NCBI GenBank assembly: GCA_944389545.1
Contig: CALXMT010000021.1
Span: 1 to 43,938 of the forward strand
Reading direction: 5' to 3'
Length of the DNA stretch: 43,938 nt
DNA from: an uncultured Kiritimatiellota bacterium
GTDB taxonomy: Bacteria > Verrucomicrobiota > Kiritimatiellia > RFP12 > DVOR01
This document shows positions 9,227 to 16,680 of this stretch, piece after piece. Numbering within the stretch: position 1 is the stretch's first letter; every line of letters begins with the position of its first letter. The translations under genes were made by a program, and so were the position numbers. Below the pieces are notes generated by a model. The model made no database searches, was not told the DNA's origin, and saw nothing but the letters and a program-made list of their open reading frames with translations.

Positions 9227-9616
9227 TTGGAAGTTTGGAAGTTTGGATGCTTGGAAGTTTGGTTTCCTTGGTGGGGCTCTGCCCCACACCCTGTCTTGGA
9301 AGTTTGGAAGTTTGGATGCTTGGAAGTTTGGTTTCCTTGGTGGGGCTCCGCCCCACACCCTGTCTTGGAAGTTTGGAAGTTTGGATGCTTGGAAGTTTGG
9401 TTTCCTTGGTGGGGCTCTGCCCCACACCCTGTCTTGGAAGTTTGGAAGTTTGGAGGCTTGGGGGGCGGCTACGCCGCCAGAGAACGGGGGGCGGCTACGC
9501 CGCCAGAGAACAGAGAACAGAGAACAGAGAACAGAGCGCCCTGGCGGGCGACGGTTGAAGGTGCGGGAGGAGGTGGTAGGACGCCAAGCTTCCAAGCCTC
9601 CAAACCTCCAAGCTTC
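9227..9616. repeat. Three tandem 69-bp repeats plus shorter repeat modules
   Basis: A 69-bp unit is repeated three times almost exactly (9227-9433; the anchor GTTTGGATGC occurs at 9241, 9310 and 9379) and is followed by a partial fourth copy. Each unit holds four 8-bp TTGGAAGT/TTGGATGC steps and a hairpin TGGGGC/GCCCCA whose loop is TCT, TCC, TCT. The array is followed by two copies of a GGCGGCTACGCCGCC palindrome (about 9462-9505), 7-bp AGAGAAC repeats, and a final 8-bp block in inverted orientation (about 9585-9612). It fills the whole gap between kdsB and the small Cys-motif gene. Confidence 0.9.
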
Positions 9617-9617
9617 C

Positions 9618-10349
9618 TCAGAGTCTTTTGAGGAGGAGGGCTTCGACGGTTTGGACGTCGGCGGGGGTGTCGACGCCGACGCCTTCATCGTTGCGGCGGA
9701 TGACGCCGATGCGGCCGCCGAGCCAGAGTGCGCGGAGCTGCTCGAGGGATTCGGTGGTCTCGAGGGGGCAGGGCGGGGTGTGGATGAGGCGGTCGAGGAA
9801 GTCGCCGCGGTAGGCGTAGATGCCGAGGTGGCGCCAGTAGAGGCCGGAGGCGAGGTCGGGCTCGCCGTCGCGGCGGCAGGGGATGGGGAGGCGGGAGAAG
9901 TAGAGGGCGGAGTCGTCGTTGCGGAGGACGACCTTGACGACGGTGCGGGCGTTGAGCTGGTCGAGGGATTGGATGGGGCAGGCGGCGGTGGCCATCTCTT
10001 CGCCGGTGCGGATCATGCGGTCGGCGAGGGCGTCGATGAGGGCGGGGTCCATGAGGGGTTCGTCGCCCTGGATGTTGATGACGATGTCTTGGGGGCCGGC
10101 CTTTGCGGCGACGGCGACGCGGTCGGTGCCGGAGGGGAGGTCGCTGGCGGTCATGACGGCCTGGCAGTGGGGGGAGACGGCGTCGGCGATGCGCCGGTCA
10201 TCGGTGGCGACGATGACTTTGTCGAGGCGCTTGGCGCGCTTGGCGGCCTCGACGACCCAGAGGACGAGGGGCTTGCCGAGGATCGGGGTGAGGGGCTTGC
10301 CGGGGAAACGGGAGCTGCCCCAACGGGAGGGGATGACACCGATGATCAT
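9618..10349 (-). CDS. kdsB: CMP-KDO synthetase (3-deoxy-manno-octulosonate cytidylyltransferase, 243 aa)
   Basis: KdsB activates KDO with CTP for lipid A-core assembly in the cytoplasm, so the organism makes LPS. The nucleotidyltransferase motifs are in place: PSRWGSSRFPGKPL (residues 7-20), SGTDRVAVA (73-81), NIQGDEPL (92-99), YWRHLGIYAYR in the middle and GVDTPADV near the C-terminus. The length fits the family (about 245-255). The ATG is preceded by AAAGGA about 10 bases upstream. It is the last gene of the eight-gene operon, 15 nt after gpsA, and is followed directly by repeat DNA with no clear terminator. Confidence 0.97.
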   Translation of the reverse strand: MIIGVIPSRWGSSRFPGKPLTPILGKPLVLWVVEAAKRAKRLDKVIVATDDRRIADAVSPHCQAVMTASDLPSGTDRVAVAAKAGPQDIVINIQGDEPLMDPALIDALADRMIRTGEEMATAACPIQSLDQLNARTVVKVVLRNDDSALYFSRLPIPCRRDGEPDLASGLYWRHLGIYAYRGDFLDRLIHTPPCPLETTESLEQLRALWLGGRIGVIRRNDEGVGVDTPADVQTVEALLLKRL

Positions 10350-10364
10350 GGTGGGAGTCCTTTC

Positions 10365-11354
10365 TTATTCAGGCTTGGCGGCGCGGTCCATGAGGAGGGC
10401 GACGGCATCCTTGGCGGCGAGGCCTTGGTAGCAAATGCGGTAGACGACGTCGGCGATGGGCATTTCGACGCCGTACTGTTGGGCGAGGTCGTGGAGGAGG
10501 CTGGCGTTGTCGACGCCTTCGGCGACCATCTTCATGGAGGCGAGGATGTCGGCGATGGGCTCGCCCTTGCCGAGGCGCTCGCCGACGGTGTGGTTACGGC
10601 TGTGGCACGAGGTGCAGGTGACGATGAGGTCGCCGACGCCGGCGAGGCCGCTGAGGGTCTGGGGTTTGGCGCCCATGGCCAGGCCCAGGCGCATCATTTC
10701 GGCGAGGCCGCGGGTGATGAGGGCGGCGCGGGTGTTGTCGCCGAAGCCGAAACCGTCGCTGGCGCCGACGGCGATGGCCAGGACGTTCTTGACGACGCCG
10801 CCGATCTCGACACCGAGGACGTCGTCGGTGGTGTAGACGCGGAAGCGGGGGCCGTTGAAGAGGGTCTGGGCCTGGACGGCGAGGGCGTGGTCCCGGCAGG
10901 CGCAGGTGACGGCGGTGGGGACGCCGCGGGCGACCTCCTCTGCGTGGGAGGGGCCGGAGAGGACGACGACGCGGTCGGTGCCGAGGGTGGCCTTGGCGAC
11001 TTCGCTCATGCGCTGGTGGGTCTCGGGGCAGACGCCCTTGGTGAGGGAGACGATGAGGGTGCGCGCGGTGTCGAGGAGGGGGGCGACCTGGGCGCAGACG
11101 GCGCGGTAGAACTTGGAGGGGATGGCCAGGACGAGGACGTCCGCGGCGGGGACGGCCTCGGCGAGGTCGGCGGTCCAGCGGATGGACTCGGGGAAGTCGA
11201 TGCCGGGGAGGTAGCGCGGGTTTTGGCGGGAGGCGCGGACCTCGGCGATGTAGTCCGGGAAGGGGCCCCAGACGGTGACGGTGTGGCCTTTGGCGTCCAG
11301 GAGGCGGGCGACGGCCGAGCCCCAGCCGCCATCGCCGACGATGGCAATGTTCAT
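10365..11354 (-). CDS. gpsA: NAD(P)-dependent glycerol-3-phosphate dehydrogenase (329 aa)
   Basis: GpsA reduces dihydroxyacetone phosphate to sn-glycerol 3-phosphate, the backbone for phospholipids. The Rossmann motif is GDGGWGSA (residues 7-14). SLTKGV, LSGPSHAEEVARG and the GGVVKNVLAIAVG segment with the catalytic lysine are present, as are the later RGLAEMMRLG and GLAGVGDL motifs typical of the family. The start is the ATG at 11354, with AGGAGG eight bases upstream; it overlaps the plsY stop (ATGA). The frame continues upstream into plsY only as a shadow. GpsA and PlsY catalyse consecutive steps, so the overlap makes functional sense. Confidence 0.97.
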   Translation of the reverse strand: MNIAIVGDGGWGSAVARLLDAKGHTVTVWGPFPDYIAEVRASRQNPRYLPGIDFPESIRWTADLAEAVPAADVLVLAIPSKFYRAVCAQVAPLLDTARTLIVSLTKGVCPETHQRMSEVAKATLGTDRVVVLSGPSHAEEVARGVPTAVTCACRDHALAVQAQTLFNGPRFRVYTTDDVLGVEIGGVVKNVLAIAVGASDGFGFGDNTRAALITRGLAEMMRLGLAMGAKPQTLSGLAGVGDLIVTCTSCHSRNHTVGERLGKGEPIADILASMKMVAEGVDNASLLHDLAQQYGVEMPIADVVYRICYQGLAAKDAVALLMDRAAKPE

Positions 11355-12046
11355 GGTGTTTCCTCCTGTTTCTTCTTGGCGTCGCGGGCGGCGCGTTGCT
11401 TGGCGGTGAAGGCGAAGCGGTTTTCGGTGCCCTTCGCAAGGCGGACGAGGTTGGCGCGGTGCTTGAGGATGGCAAGGGCCGCGAGGATCGTCATGAGGAC
11501 GGCGAACCACACGGGGCGGTCGGCGTAGAGCGGGGTCCAGACGAGGGCGCCGATGGCGAGCGCGGCCAGGCAGCTGGAGAGCGAGACGTAGCGCGAGAGA
11601 AGGAAGCAGACCACCCAGAGCGCGAAGCCGATGCCGGCGGCGGCGGGGGCCACGCCAATCAGCAGGCCCAGGGCCGTGGAGACGCCTTTGCCGCCGCGGA
11701 AGCCGAGCCAGACGGGGAAGATGTGGCCCAGCATGGCGGCGGTGCCGCAGAGGACGCGCAGGAGGAGGGCGTTGGCCTCGGGCATCGCCGGCGACCAGAG
11801 GAGCGGAATGGCCGCGCACCAGACGCCGCCGAAGCCCTTGAGCATGTCGCAGAGGAAGGCCAGGATGCCCCACTTCGCGCCGACGCAGCGGAAGACGTTG
11901 GTGGCGCCGATGTTGCGGCTGCCCACCGTGCGGACGTCGATGCCGCGGGCCTTGCCGATGAGCAGGCCGAAGGGGATGGCGCCCAGGAGGTAGGCCGCGA
12001 GGAGGGCGGTCAGGGCGTTGAGGGCGTCGGGCAGGTAGTCCATCAT
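11351..12046 (-). CDS. plsY: Acyl-phosphate:glycerol-3-phosphate acyltransferase PlsY (231 aa)
   Basis: PlsY is an inner-membrane enzyme that acylates glycerol 3-phosphate at position 1 from acyl phosphate. The conserved loops are clear: GSRNIGATNVFR (residues 42-53) and GHIFPVWLGFRGGKGVSTALG-type (107-127). Several hydrophobic segments frame them. The C-terminus carries a Lys/Arg-rich tail ending KKQEETP, slightly longer than usual. Its start overlaps the aroQ stop as ATGA and its stop overlaps gpsA in the same way, giving translational coupling. The start could also be the second of the two adjacent ATGs. Confidence 0.96.
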   Translation of the reverse strand: MMDYLPDALNALTALLAAYLLGAIPFGLLIGKARGIDVRTVGSRNIGATNVFRCVGAKWGILAFLCDMLKGFGGVWCAAIPLLWSPAMPEANALLLRVLCGTAAMLGHIFPVWLGFRGGKGVSTALGLLIGVAPAAAGIGFALWVVCFLLSRYVSLSSCLAALAIGALVWTPLYADRPVWFAVLMTILAALAILKHRANLVRLAKGTENRFAFTAKQRAARDAKKKQEETP

Positions 12047-12486
12047 TGCGCGGTCCCCCGGATGTAGGCGATCAGGCCTTCGACGGCGAGGGCATAGCCC
12101 GTGAGGCCGAAGCCCATGAGCTGGGCCACGCAGACCGGCGCGGTGTAGCTGACGTGGCGGAATTCCTCGCGCTTGTGGGTGTTGGAGATGTGGAGCTCAA
12201 CGGCGGGGAGCTCGGCGGCGGAGAGGGCGTCGCGCAGGGCCACGGAGGTGTGGGTGTAGGCCGCGGGGTTGATGACGATGCCATCGTAGACGCCGCGGGC
12301 GGCGCCGATCTTGGAGACCAACTCGCCCTCGATGTCGCTCTGGAAGCAGTCGAGGGTGGCGCCGAGGCGTTCGGCGGTGGCCTTGGCGAGGGCCTCGGCG
12401 TCGGCCAGGGTGAAGCGGCCATAGATATCCGGCTCGCGCGTGCCGAGGAGGCGCAGGTTGGGACCGTTGAGGAGGAGGAGTTTCAT
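12043..12486 (-). CDS. aroQ: Type II 3-dehydroquinate dehydratase (147 aa)
   Basis: AroQ performs the third step of the shikimate pathway. It has LLLNGPNLRLLGTREPDIYG-like N-terminal sequence (residues 3-22, with the active-site loop Arg and Tyr), INPAAYTHTSVALRDAL in the middle, and VELHISN with the catalytic His, followed by REEFRHVSY. The length matches the dodecameric type II family. The ATG at 12486 has GAAAGG about 8 bases upstream. The frame is open further 5' only through the overlapping holB shadow. It lies 10 nt after holB and overlaps plsY. Confidence 0.97.
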   Translation of the reverse strand: MKLLLLNGPNLRLLGTREPDIYGRFTLADAEALAKATAERLGATLDCFQSDIEGELVSKIGAARGVYDGIVINPAAYTHTSVALRDALSAAELPAVELHISNTHKREEFRHVSYTAPVCVAQLMGFGLTGYALAVEGLIAYIRGTAQ

Positions 12487-12496
12487 GGCGAGCCTT

Positions 12497-13420
12497 TCAG
12501 AGGTAGAAGCGGTCCATCCAGTAGGGGAGGATTTGGGCCGGGGGGATGTTGCGGTCAAGCTGGATGGCGAGGGTCTCCAGCATGGTGAGGTTTTCGTTGA
12601 GCTTGGCGAGGGGGTGCGCCTGGGCGCGGCGCAGGAGGGCGTCGCGGCGCTCGGGGAAGGTGAGGGGCGTCTCGGCACCGTTTGTGGCGCGGAGGCAGAC
12701 GAGGTCGCGCATCCATTGCTCCAGGGTGAGGAGCAGGTCGTTGCGCCAGGCCTTGGCCTTTGCGCCGATGAGCGCCTTGAGCGTGTCGGCATCCTCCTCC
12801 ACGGCGGTGTTGGCCTTGGCCTCGGCGCGGACCTCTTTCTCGGCGCGGTCCGCCATCTCGTCCAGAATCGCGCAGAGGGTCTCGGCGCGGGCGGCGTCCA
12901 GGAGGACGGACTTTTTGTCGATGCCGGCGAGGAGGTCCAGCACCTGCGTGCGCCAGGGCTCGTCGAGCTTGCGTGTGCCGCCGGCGTTGACGACTTGGCA
13001 GCGCGAGATGATGGTGGGCAGGAGCTCGCCCGGGGCGTCGGTCAGCAGGAGGAAGAGGGTCTTCGGCGGGGGCTCTTCGAGGGTCTTGAGGAAGGCGTTG
13101 GCCGCCTCTTGACGCAGGCGGTCGGCCGAGACGATGACGATGACCTTCCAGCCGCCGGCGAGGGCGCTCTGCTGGGCCACGGGCAGGATGCGCTCGCGCA
13201 TCATGTTCACGCTGATGACGCGGCTGACCTTCTCGGGCTCGAACCAGGGCATGTCGGGATTGGCGTGCTCGGCGAGGGTGGGGGAGTCGCCCAAGAGCTG
13301 CGCGCCGATCCACTCGGCCAGCTCGCGCCCTTCGCCGCGGACGGGGCCGACGATGACGTAGCCCTGCGCGGGTCTGCCCGCCTGGAATGCCCGGCTCAGA
13401 TTCTCGCGGATGGCGTCCAT
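12497..13420 (-). CDS. holB: DNA polymerase III delta' subunit-like protein (307 aa)
   Basis: This is an AAA+ clamp-loader subunit of the delta' type. The N-terminus has QGYVIVGPVRGEGRE at the place of the P-loop, lacking the normal Gly-Lys-Thr/Ser, as expected of the non-hydrolysing delta' subunit. The diagnostic stretch EAANAFLKTLEEPP is followed by TLFLLLT and an IISRCQ motif (the SRC arginine finger). No CxxC zinc module is visible, unlike E. coli HolB. The start ATG at 13420 comes 2 nt after the permease stop, with a GGAG-like site inside that gene's end. It acts in replication and has no functional link to its neighbours. Confidence 0.9.
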   Translation of the reverse strand: MDAIRENLSRAFQAGRPAQGYVIVGPVRGEGRELAEWIGAQLLGDSPTLAEHANPDMPWFEPEKVSRVISVNMMRERILPVAQQSALAGGWKVIVIVSADRLRQEAANAFLKTLEEPPPKTLFLLLTDAPGELLPTIISRCQVVNAGGTRKLDEPWRTQVLDLLAGIDKKSVLLDAARAETLCAILDEMADRAEKEVRAEAKANTAVEEDADTLKALIGAKAKAWRNDLLLTLEQWMRDLVCLRATNGAETPLTFPERRDALLRRAQAHPLAKLNENLTMLETLAIQLDRNIPPAQILPYWMDRFYL

Positions 13421-13422
13421 CC

Positions 13423-14175
13423 CTACCGCTCCGTGGCGCAGAGGCGCAAGGCGTCGAAGGCCATGCCGGCGGCGTAGATGACCACCGCCGCACCCATCAG
13501 GCACCCCATCAGCATGCGCACGTCCACCAATCCGCCCGCGTAGTCAAGCACCGACATTTGCAGGGGGAAGAGCGGCCACTGCGTGATGGGTCTTCCAAAG
13601 GCCATGGAGACCGTCAGGCAGAATGCCGGCGGCGCCAAGAGGCAGGAGAGCAACGAAATCAGAAAGGTCGAGGCCGAACTGCGGAAGAAGAGCGAGACCA
13701 ACGTCCCCATGCCGCTCCAGAGCAAGGCCTGCGCCGCCAGGGCCACCGTCGCCAACGCGAAGCCCAGCCACAAGCCCGGCACCTGCGCGTCCGCCGGGAG
13801 CGCCCAGTGCGTCAGCACCCAGCAGGTCACGCCCATGCCGATGACATAAATCATGCAGAGAATCCACGCCGCGAGCACCTTGCCCAGCACCCAATAGCGG
13901 GCCCGCACCGGCGTCGAGAACATCAGCCGCAGCATGCCCACCTCGCGGTCTTGCGTGAAGCCGCGCGAGGCCGCCACCGCCGCCAGGAAGGGCAGACCGA
14001 AGGCCGTCGCCAGACCCCAAATCGCCGGGAGCGACGTCGCCGTCCCTTCCGCGCGGTAGAGGAACCACACCAGGAGTCCGCCGGCGCCGGCCAACGCCAG
14101 GAAGAGGGGCGCCAGACCATGCACCGAGCGCACCAGCTGAAAGGCTTCGCGCCGCAAAATCGTCCAAAAGACCAT
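13423..14175 (-). CDS. ABC-2 type transporter permease (250 aa)
   Basis: A polytopic membrane protein with about six hydrophobic segments. A soluble loop after the second segment carries SRGFTQDREVGMLRLMFSTP, the short helical motif typical of ABC-2 permeases (GldF/NosY-like) that contacts the ATPase. It begins one base after the ATPase stop (TAAG ATG) and ends two bases before holB, so it pairs with that ATPase. The substrate cannot be read from the sequence. Lipid, polysaccharide or envelope export would fit the operon, but this is inference. Confidence 0.88.
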   Translation of the reverse strand: MVFWTILRREAFQLVRSVHGLAPLFLALAGAGGLLVWFLYRAEGTATSLPAIWGLATAFGLPFLAAVAASRGFTQDREVGMLRLMFSTPVRARYWVLGKVLAAWILCMIYVIGMGVTCWVLTHWALPADAQVPGLWLGFALATVALAAQALLWSGMGTLVSLFFRSSASTFLISLLSCLLAPPAFCLTVSMAFGRPITQWPLFPLQMSVLDYAGGLVDVRMLMGCLMGAAVVIYAAGMAFDALRLCATER

Positions 14176-14176
14176 C

Positions 14177-14905
14177 TTACGCCTCCCCCTTCTCTTCCGC
14201 CGGTTTCGGCGTCAGGCGCTCGCGGGCCGTGCGGGCGTCCAGCTCCGTCTCCGTCAGCGCGCCGTTTTCCACCAGCGCAAAGCGCGTGCAGCAGGCCTCC
14301 AGCAACTCCGGGTCGTGTCCGCTGATGAGGACGTGCGCCCGCGCGCCCACCTCGCGGATGACCGTGGCGAACTCCGCGCGCATCATGGCGTCCACCCCCG
14401 CGAAGGGGTCGTCCAGCACCAACACCGAAGGCATTGTCAGCAGGGCCTCGGCCAACGCCACGCGCCGCCGCAACCCCAGGGAGAGCCGCCCCACCGTCTG
14501 CCGCCGCAGGCCCATCAAGCCGCAACGGTCCATCGCCTCCATCACGCGCCGCCGCACCCGCAGGATGCGCTCGCCGCGCAACAGTGTCCGGAACCGCAGA
14601 TACGCCTCCACCCGCATCTCGCCGTAGACCGGCGCCAGTTCCGTCATGTAGCCCACGTGCCGACGATAGCCGATGCCCATGTCCGAGCGGCACTTGCGCG
14701 TCCGCCCCGCCAGGTCGGTCAGCGCCAGCGTCACCGTGCCCGACTGCGGCACCAGGGCCGCCGCCGCCAGCCCCAACAACGTGCTCTTGCCGGCCCCGTT
14801 TGCGCCGACCACGCCGACCGTCTCGCCCGGGGAGACGCGCAGGTTCGCCCCGCGGATGCCCCCGGTCGCGTCGTAGAGGAAGGTCGCGTCGTCCAGCGTC
14901 AGCAT
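14177..14905 (-). CDS. ABC transporter ATP-binding protein with Asp in place of the Walker B glutamate (242 aa)
   Basis: The Walker A is GANGAGKST (residues 34-42), the signature is LSLGLRRR (141-148; SLG rather than SGG), and the Walker B is VLVLDDP (161-167), where the catalytic Glu is replaced by Asp at 166. The switch histidine is present in ISGHDPE (His197). The length is that of a single nucleotide-binding domain. The ATG at 14905 follows the ilvA stop with one base between (TGACATG). It is partnered with the permease immediately downstream. The Glu-to-Asp change usually slows ATP hydrolysis, but whether it does here is unknown. Confidence 0.9.
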   Translation of the reverse strand: MLTLDDATFLYDATGGIRGANLRVSPGETVGVVGANGAGKSTLLGLAAAALVPQSGTVTLALTDLAGRTRKCRSDMGIGYRRHVGYMTELAPVYGEMRVEAYLRFRTLLRGERILRVRRRVMEAMDRCGLMGLRRQTVGRLSLGLRRRVALAEALLTMPSVLVLDDPFAGVDAMMRAEFATVIREVGARAHVLISGHDPELLEACCTRFALVENGALTETELDARTARERLTPKPAEEKGEA

Positions 14906-14906
14906 G

Positions 14907-16115
14907 TCAGTCTCGGATGAGGTGGTAACCCGCGGCCTCCAGCGCCTCATGGATGGCGCCGATTTGCTCGAAGTCGCGCGTCTCGAGTTCCAGGCTCAGC
15001 ACGCACGTCGCGAGCGCCGTGTCCATGCCCGAGGGGCCGTAGTTCACGTTGATCACGTTGCCGCCGCACTTCGAGATGATGTTCGAGACGCTCGCCAGCT
15101 GGCCCGGCTTGTCCGGCAGCGACAGACGGATGCCCGCGCGGCGGCCGCTCGCCAGCAGACCGCGGTAAATCACGCGGCTGAGGATGTTCACGTCGATGTT
15201 GCCGCCGGAAAGCAGGCAGCACACCTTCTTCCCATGCAGCTCCGGGATCTTGTCGTAGATCATCGCCGCCACCGAGACCGCGCCCGCGCCCTCGCAGACC
15301 AGCTTGCGCTGCTCGATCAGGAAGAGCACCGCCGCGGCGATTTCGTCCTCCGTCACCGTCACGATGCCGTCGACGTACTTATTCACCAGCTCAAAGGTCA
15401 AATCGCCCGGGTGTTTCACCGCGATGCCGTCCGCGAAGGTGTTCGCCGTCGAGAGCGTCAGCTTGTCCTGCGCCTCGATGGAGCGTTTCATGCTCGCCGC
15501 CTCCGCCGCCTGCACGCCGTAGACCTTGCAGTCCGGCTTCAGGTGCTTGATGGCATAGGCCACGCCCGAAATCAGCCCGCCGCCGCCGATCGGCACCAAC
15601 ACCGCGTCCACGTCCGGCATCTGCTCCAGGATTTCCAGGCCCACCGTGCCCTGGCCTGCGATCACGTCCGGGTCGTCGAAGGGATGCACAAAGGTCATCC
15701 CCTCCTTCTTGCACAGTTCTTGGGCGTACGCGCTCGCGTCGTCATACGTCCCCGGCACCAGATGGACCTCCGCGCCGTAGCTCTTCGTCGCCTCGATCTT
15801 CGCGATGGGCGCAATGTCCGGCATGCAGATGACCGCCCGGGCCCCGCGCTTTTGCGCGCCCAAGGCCACGCCCTGCGCGTGGTTGCCCGCGCTGCACGCA
15901 ATCACGCCGCGGCTCAGTTCCTCGGGCGACAGCTGCGAAATCTTGTAATACGCCCCGCGCACCTTGAACGAACCCGTCACCTGCAGGTTTTCCGTCTTCA
16001 GCCAGACCGTCGCGTTCGTGGAAAGTTTCGGCGCGTAAATCAAATCTGTCTTGCGCGCGACCTCCTTCAACACTTCGGCCGCGTGGTGAATGTTGTCCAT
16101 CGACAAAGTAGCCAT
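14907..16115 (-). CDS. ilvA: Threonine ammonia-lyase with C-terminal ACT domain (402 aa)
   Basis: This PLP enzyme deaminates threonine to 2-oxobutyrate, the first step of isoleucine synthesis or of threonine catabolism. The PLP lysine is Lys51 in SFKVRGAYY; the glycine loop GGGGLISGVA binds the phosphate. The C-terminal 75 residues (RLSLPDKPGQLASVSNII, then GGNVINVNY) form one ACT domain. The total of 402 aa corresponds to the shorter TdcB/IlvA type with one regulatory domain, not the 510-aa E. coli IlvA. GAGGA lies about 10 bases before the ATG. It heads the eight-gene operon behind an extended -10 promoter at 16148-16156. Confidence 0.95.
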   Translation of the reverse strand: MATLSMDNIHHAAEVLKEVARKTDLIYAPKLSTNATVWLKTENLQVTGSFKVRGAYYKISQLSPEELSRGVIACSAGNHAQGVALGAQKRGARAVICMPDIAPIAKIEATKSYGAEVHLVPGTYDDASAYAQELCKKEGMTFVHPFDDPDVIAGQGTVGLEILEQMPDVDAVLVPIGGGGLISGVAYAIKHLKPDCKVYGVQAAEAASMKRSIEAQDKLTLSTANTFADGIAVKHPGDLTFELVNKYVDGIVTVTEDEIAAAVLFLIEQRKLVCEGAGAVSVAAMIYDKIPELHGKKVCCLLSGGNIDVNILSRVIYRGLLASGRRAGIRLSLPDKPGQLASVSNIISKCGGNVINVNYGPSGMDTALATCVLSLELETRDFEQIGAIHEALEAAGYHLIRD

Positions 16116-16147
16116 AATCGTATCGTCCTCTAAACGCTTTCCTCAAT

Positions 16148-16156
16148 ACTATAGCA
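16148..16156 (-). promoter_or_regulatory. Extended -10 promoter of the ilvA-kdsB operon
   Basis: Minus strand TGCTATAGT: a TATAGT hexamer with an upstream TGN extension and no good -35. It lies 33 bases before the ilvA ATG. The same TGCTATNNT form occurs before the M3 peptidase gene (39334-39342). Confidence 0.6.
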
Positions 16157-16200
16157 CAATCCCGCACTCCCTTTCTGTGTGCCAATCGTTTTCCCAATAG

Positions 16201-16366
16201 TGTCCGGGGAAAAGGGGAACCGCAAAGACGCAACAGGGGGCGCGAACCGCTTCGGGCTCCATCGGTCGCTCTGCGGCGAAGGCGCCGTCCAATCAGCCAA
16301 TCAGCCAATCAGCCGGGCGCTCCACCAGAGCGCCTGCGTCTTCGCGGTCCCTATTTTCCCCGGACA
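16201..16366. mobile_element. MITE-like element with 32-bp terminal inverted repeats
   Basis: The left end (16201-16232) and right end (16335-16366) are imperfect inverted repeats, 28 of 32 positions matching, both beginning TGTCCGGGGAAAA. The 102-bp core has a GAACCGCTTCGGGCTCC block, three CCAATCAG units and a GGGCGCTC/GAGCGCC hairpin. It encodes nothing. Related half-copies lie at 34928-35028 (left half, inverted), 8298-8350 (right half) and 25741-25810 (right half, inverted). It could be a non-autonomous transposable element or a long structured intergenic repeat; no transposase is present in the window. Confidence 0.7.
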
Positions 16367-16544
16367 CCATTGTTTTTCCAAAAGGTGGCCTTTCTTTCAA
16401 AGAGTAAACCAGGATGGTGCACCCCATGGGGAAGCACTGTCATAAAGGGATGGTATGGACTTTAATCTTTTGTTTTGTCATGGGTTGGAAGGGCGCAGAA
16501 CGCGGGTTGTGGGCCCGGCCGGCAAAAACGCCGCAATTTTAATC

Positions 16545-16573
16545 TTGACCTGATGGGGGAGGGTTGGTATAGT
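16545..16573 (+). promoter_or_regulatory. Sigma70-type promoter of the envelope lipoprotein operon
   Basis: TTGACC (16545-16550), exactly 17 bases, then TATAGT (16568-16573). The spacer is G-rich. It gives a leader of about 100 nt before the ATG at 16681. It is the best promoter match in the window together with the pflB promoter. Confidence 0.8.
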
Positions 16574-16680
16574 AGTAATAGAGTTTGGGCCGGTGTGGTA
16601 CCGGCGCGAACGGGAAAGACGGGCTGTGGGTCTGCACGGTGTGTCGGATTTGTGGCCTGTCATGTGAAAGGAAAAGAGAA

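Noticed and set aside
8910-9425. A 171-aa form of the Cys-motif protein starting inside the 69-bp repeats
   Set aside because: The extra 67 residues are a translation of tandem intergenic DNA and do not belong to the family; the start at 9224 fits homologue length.
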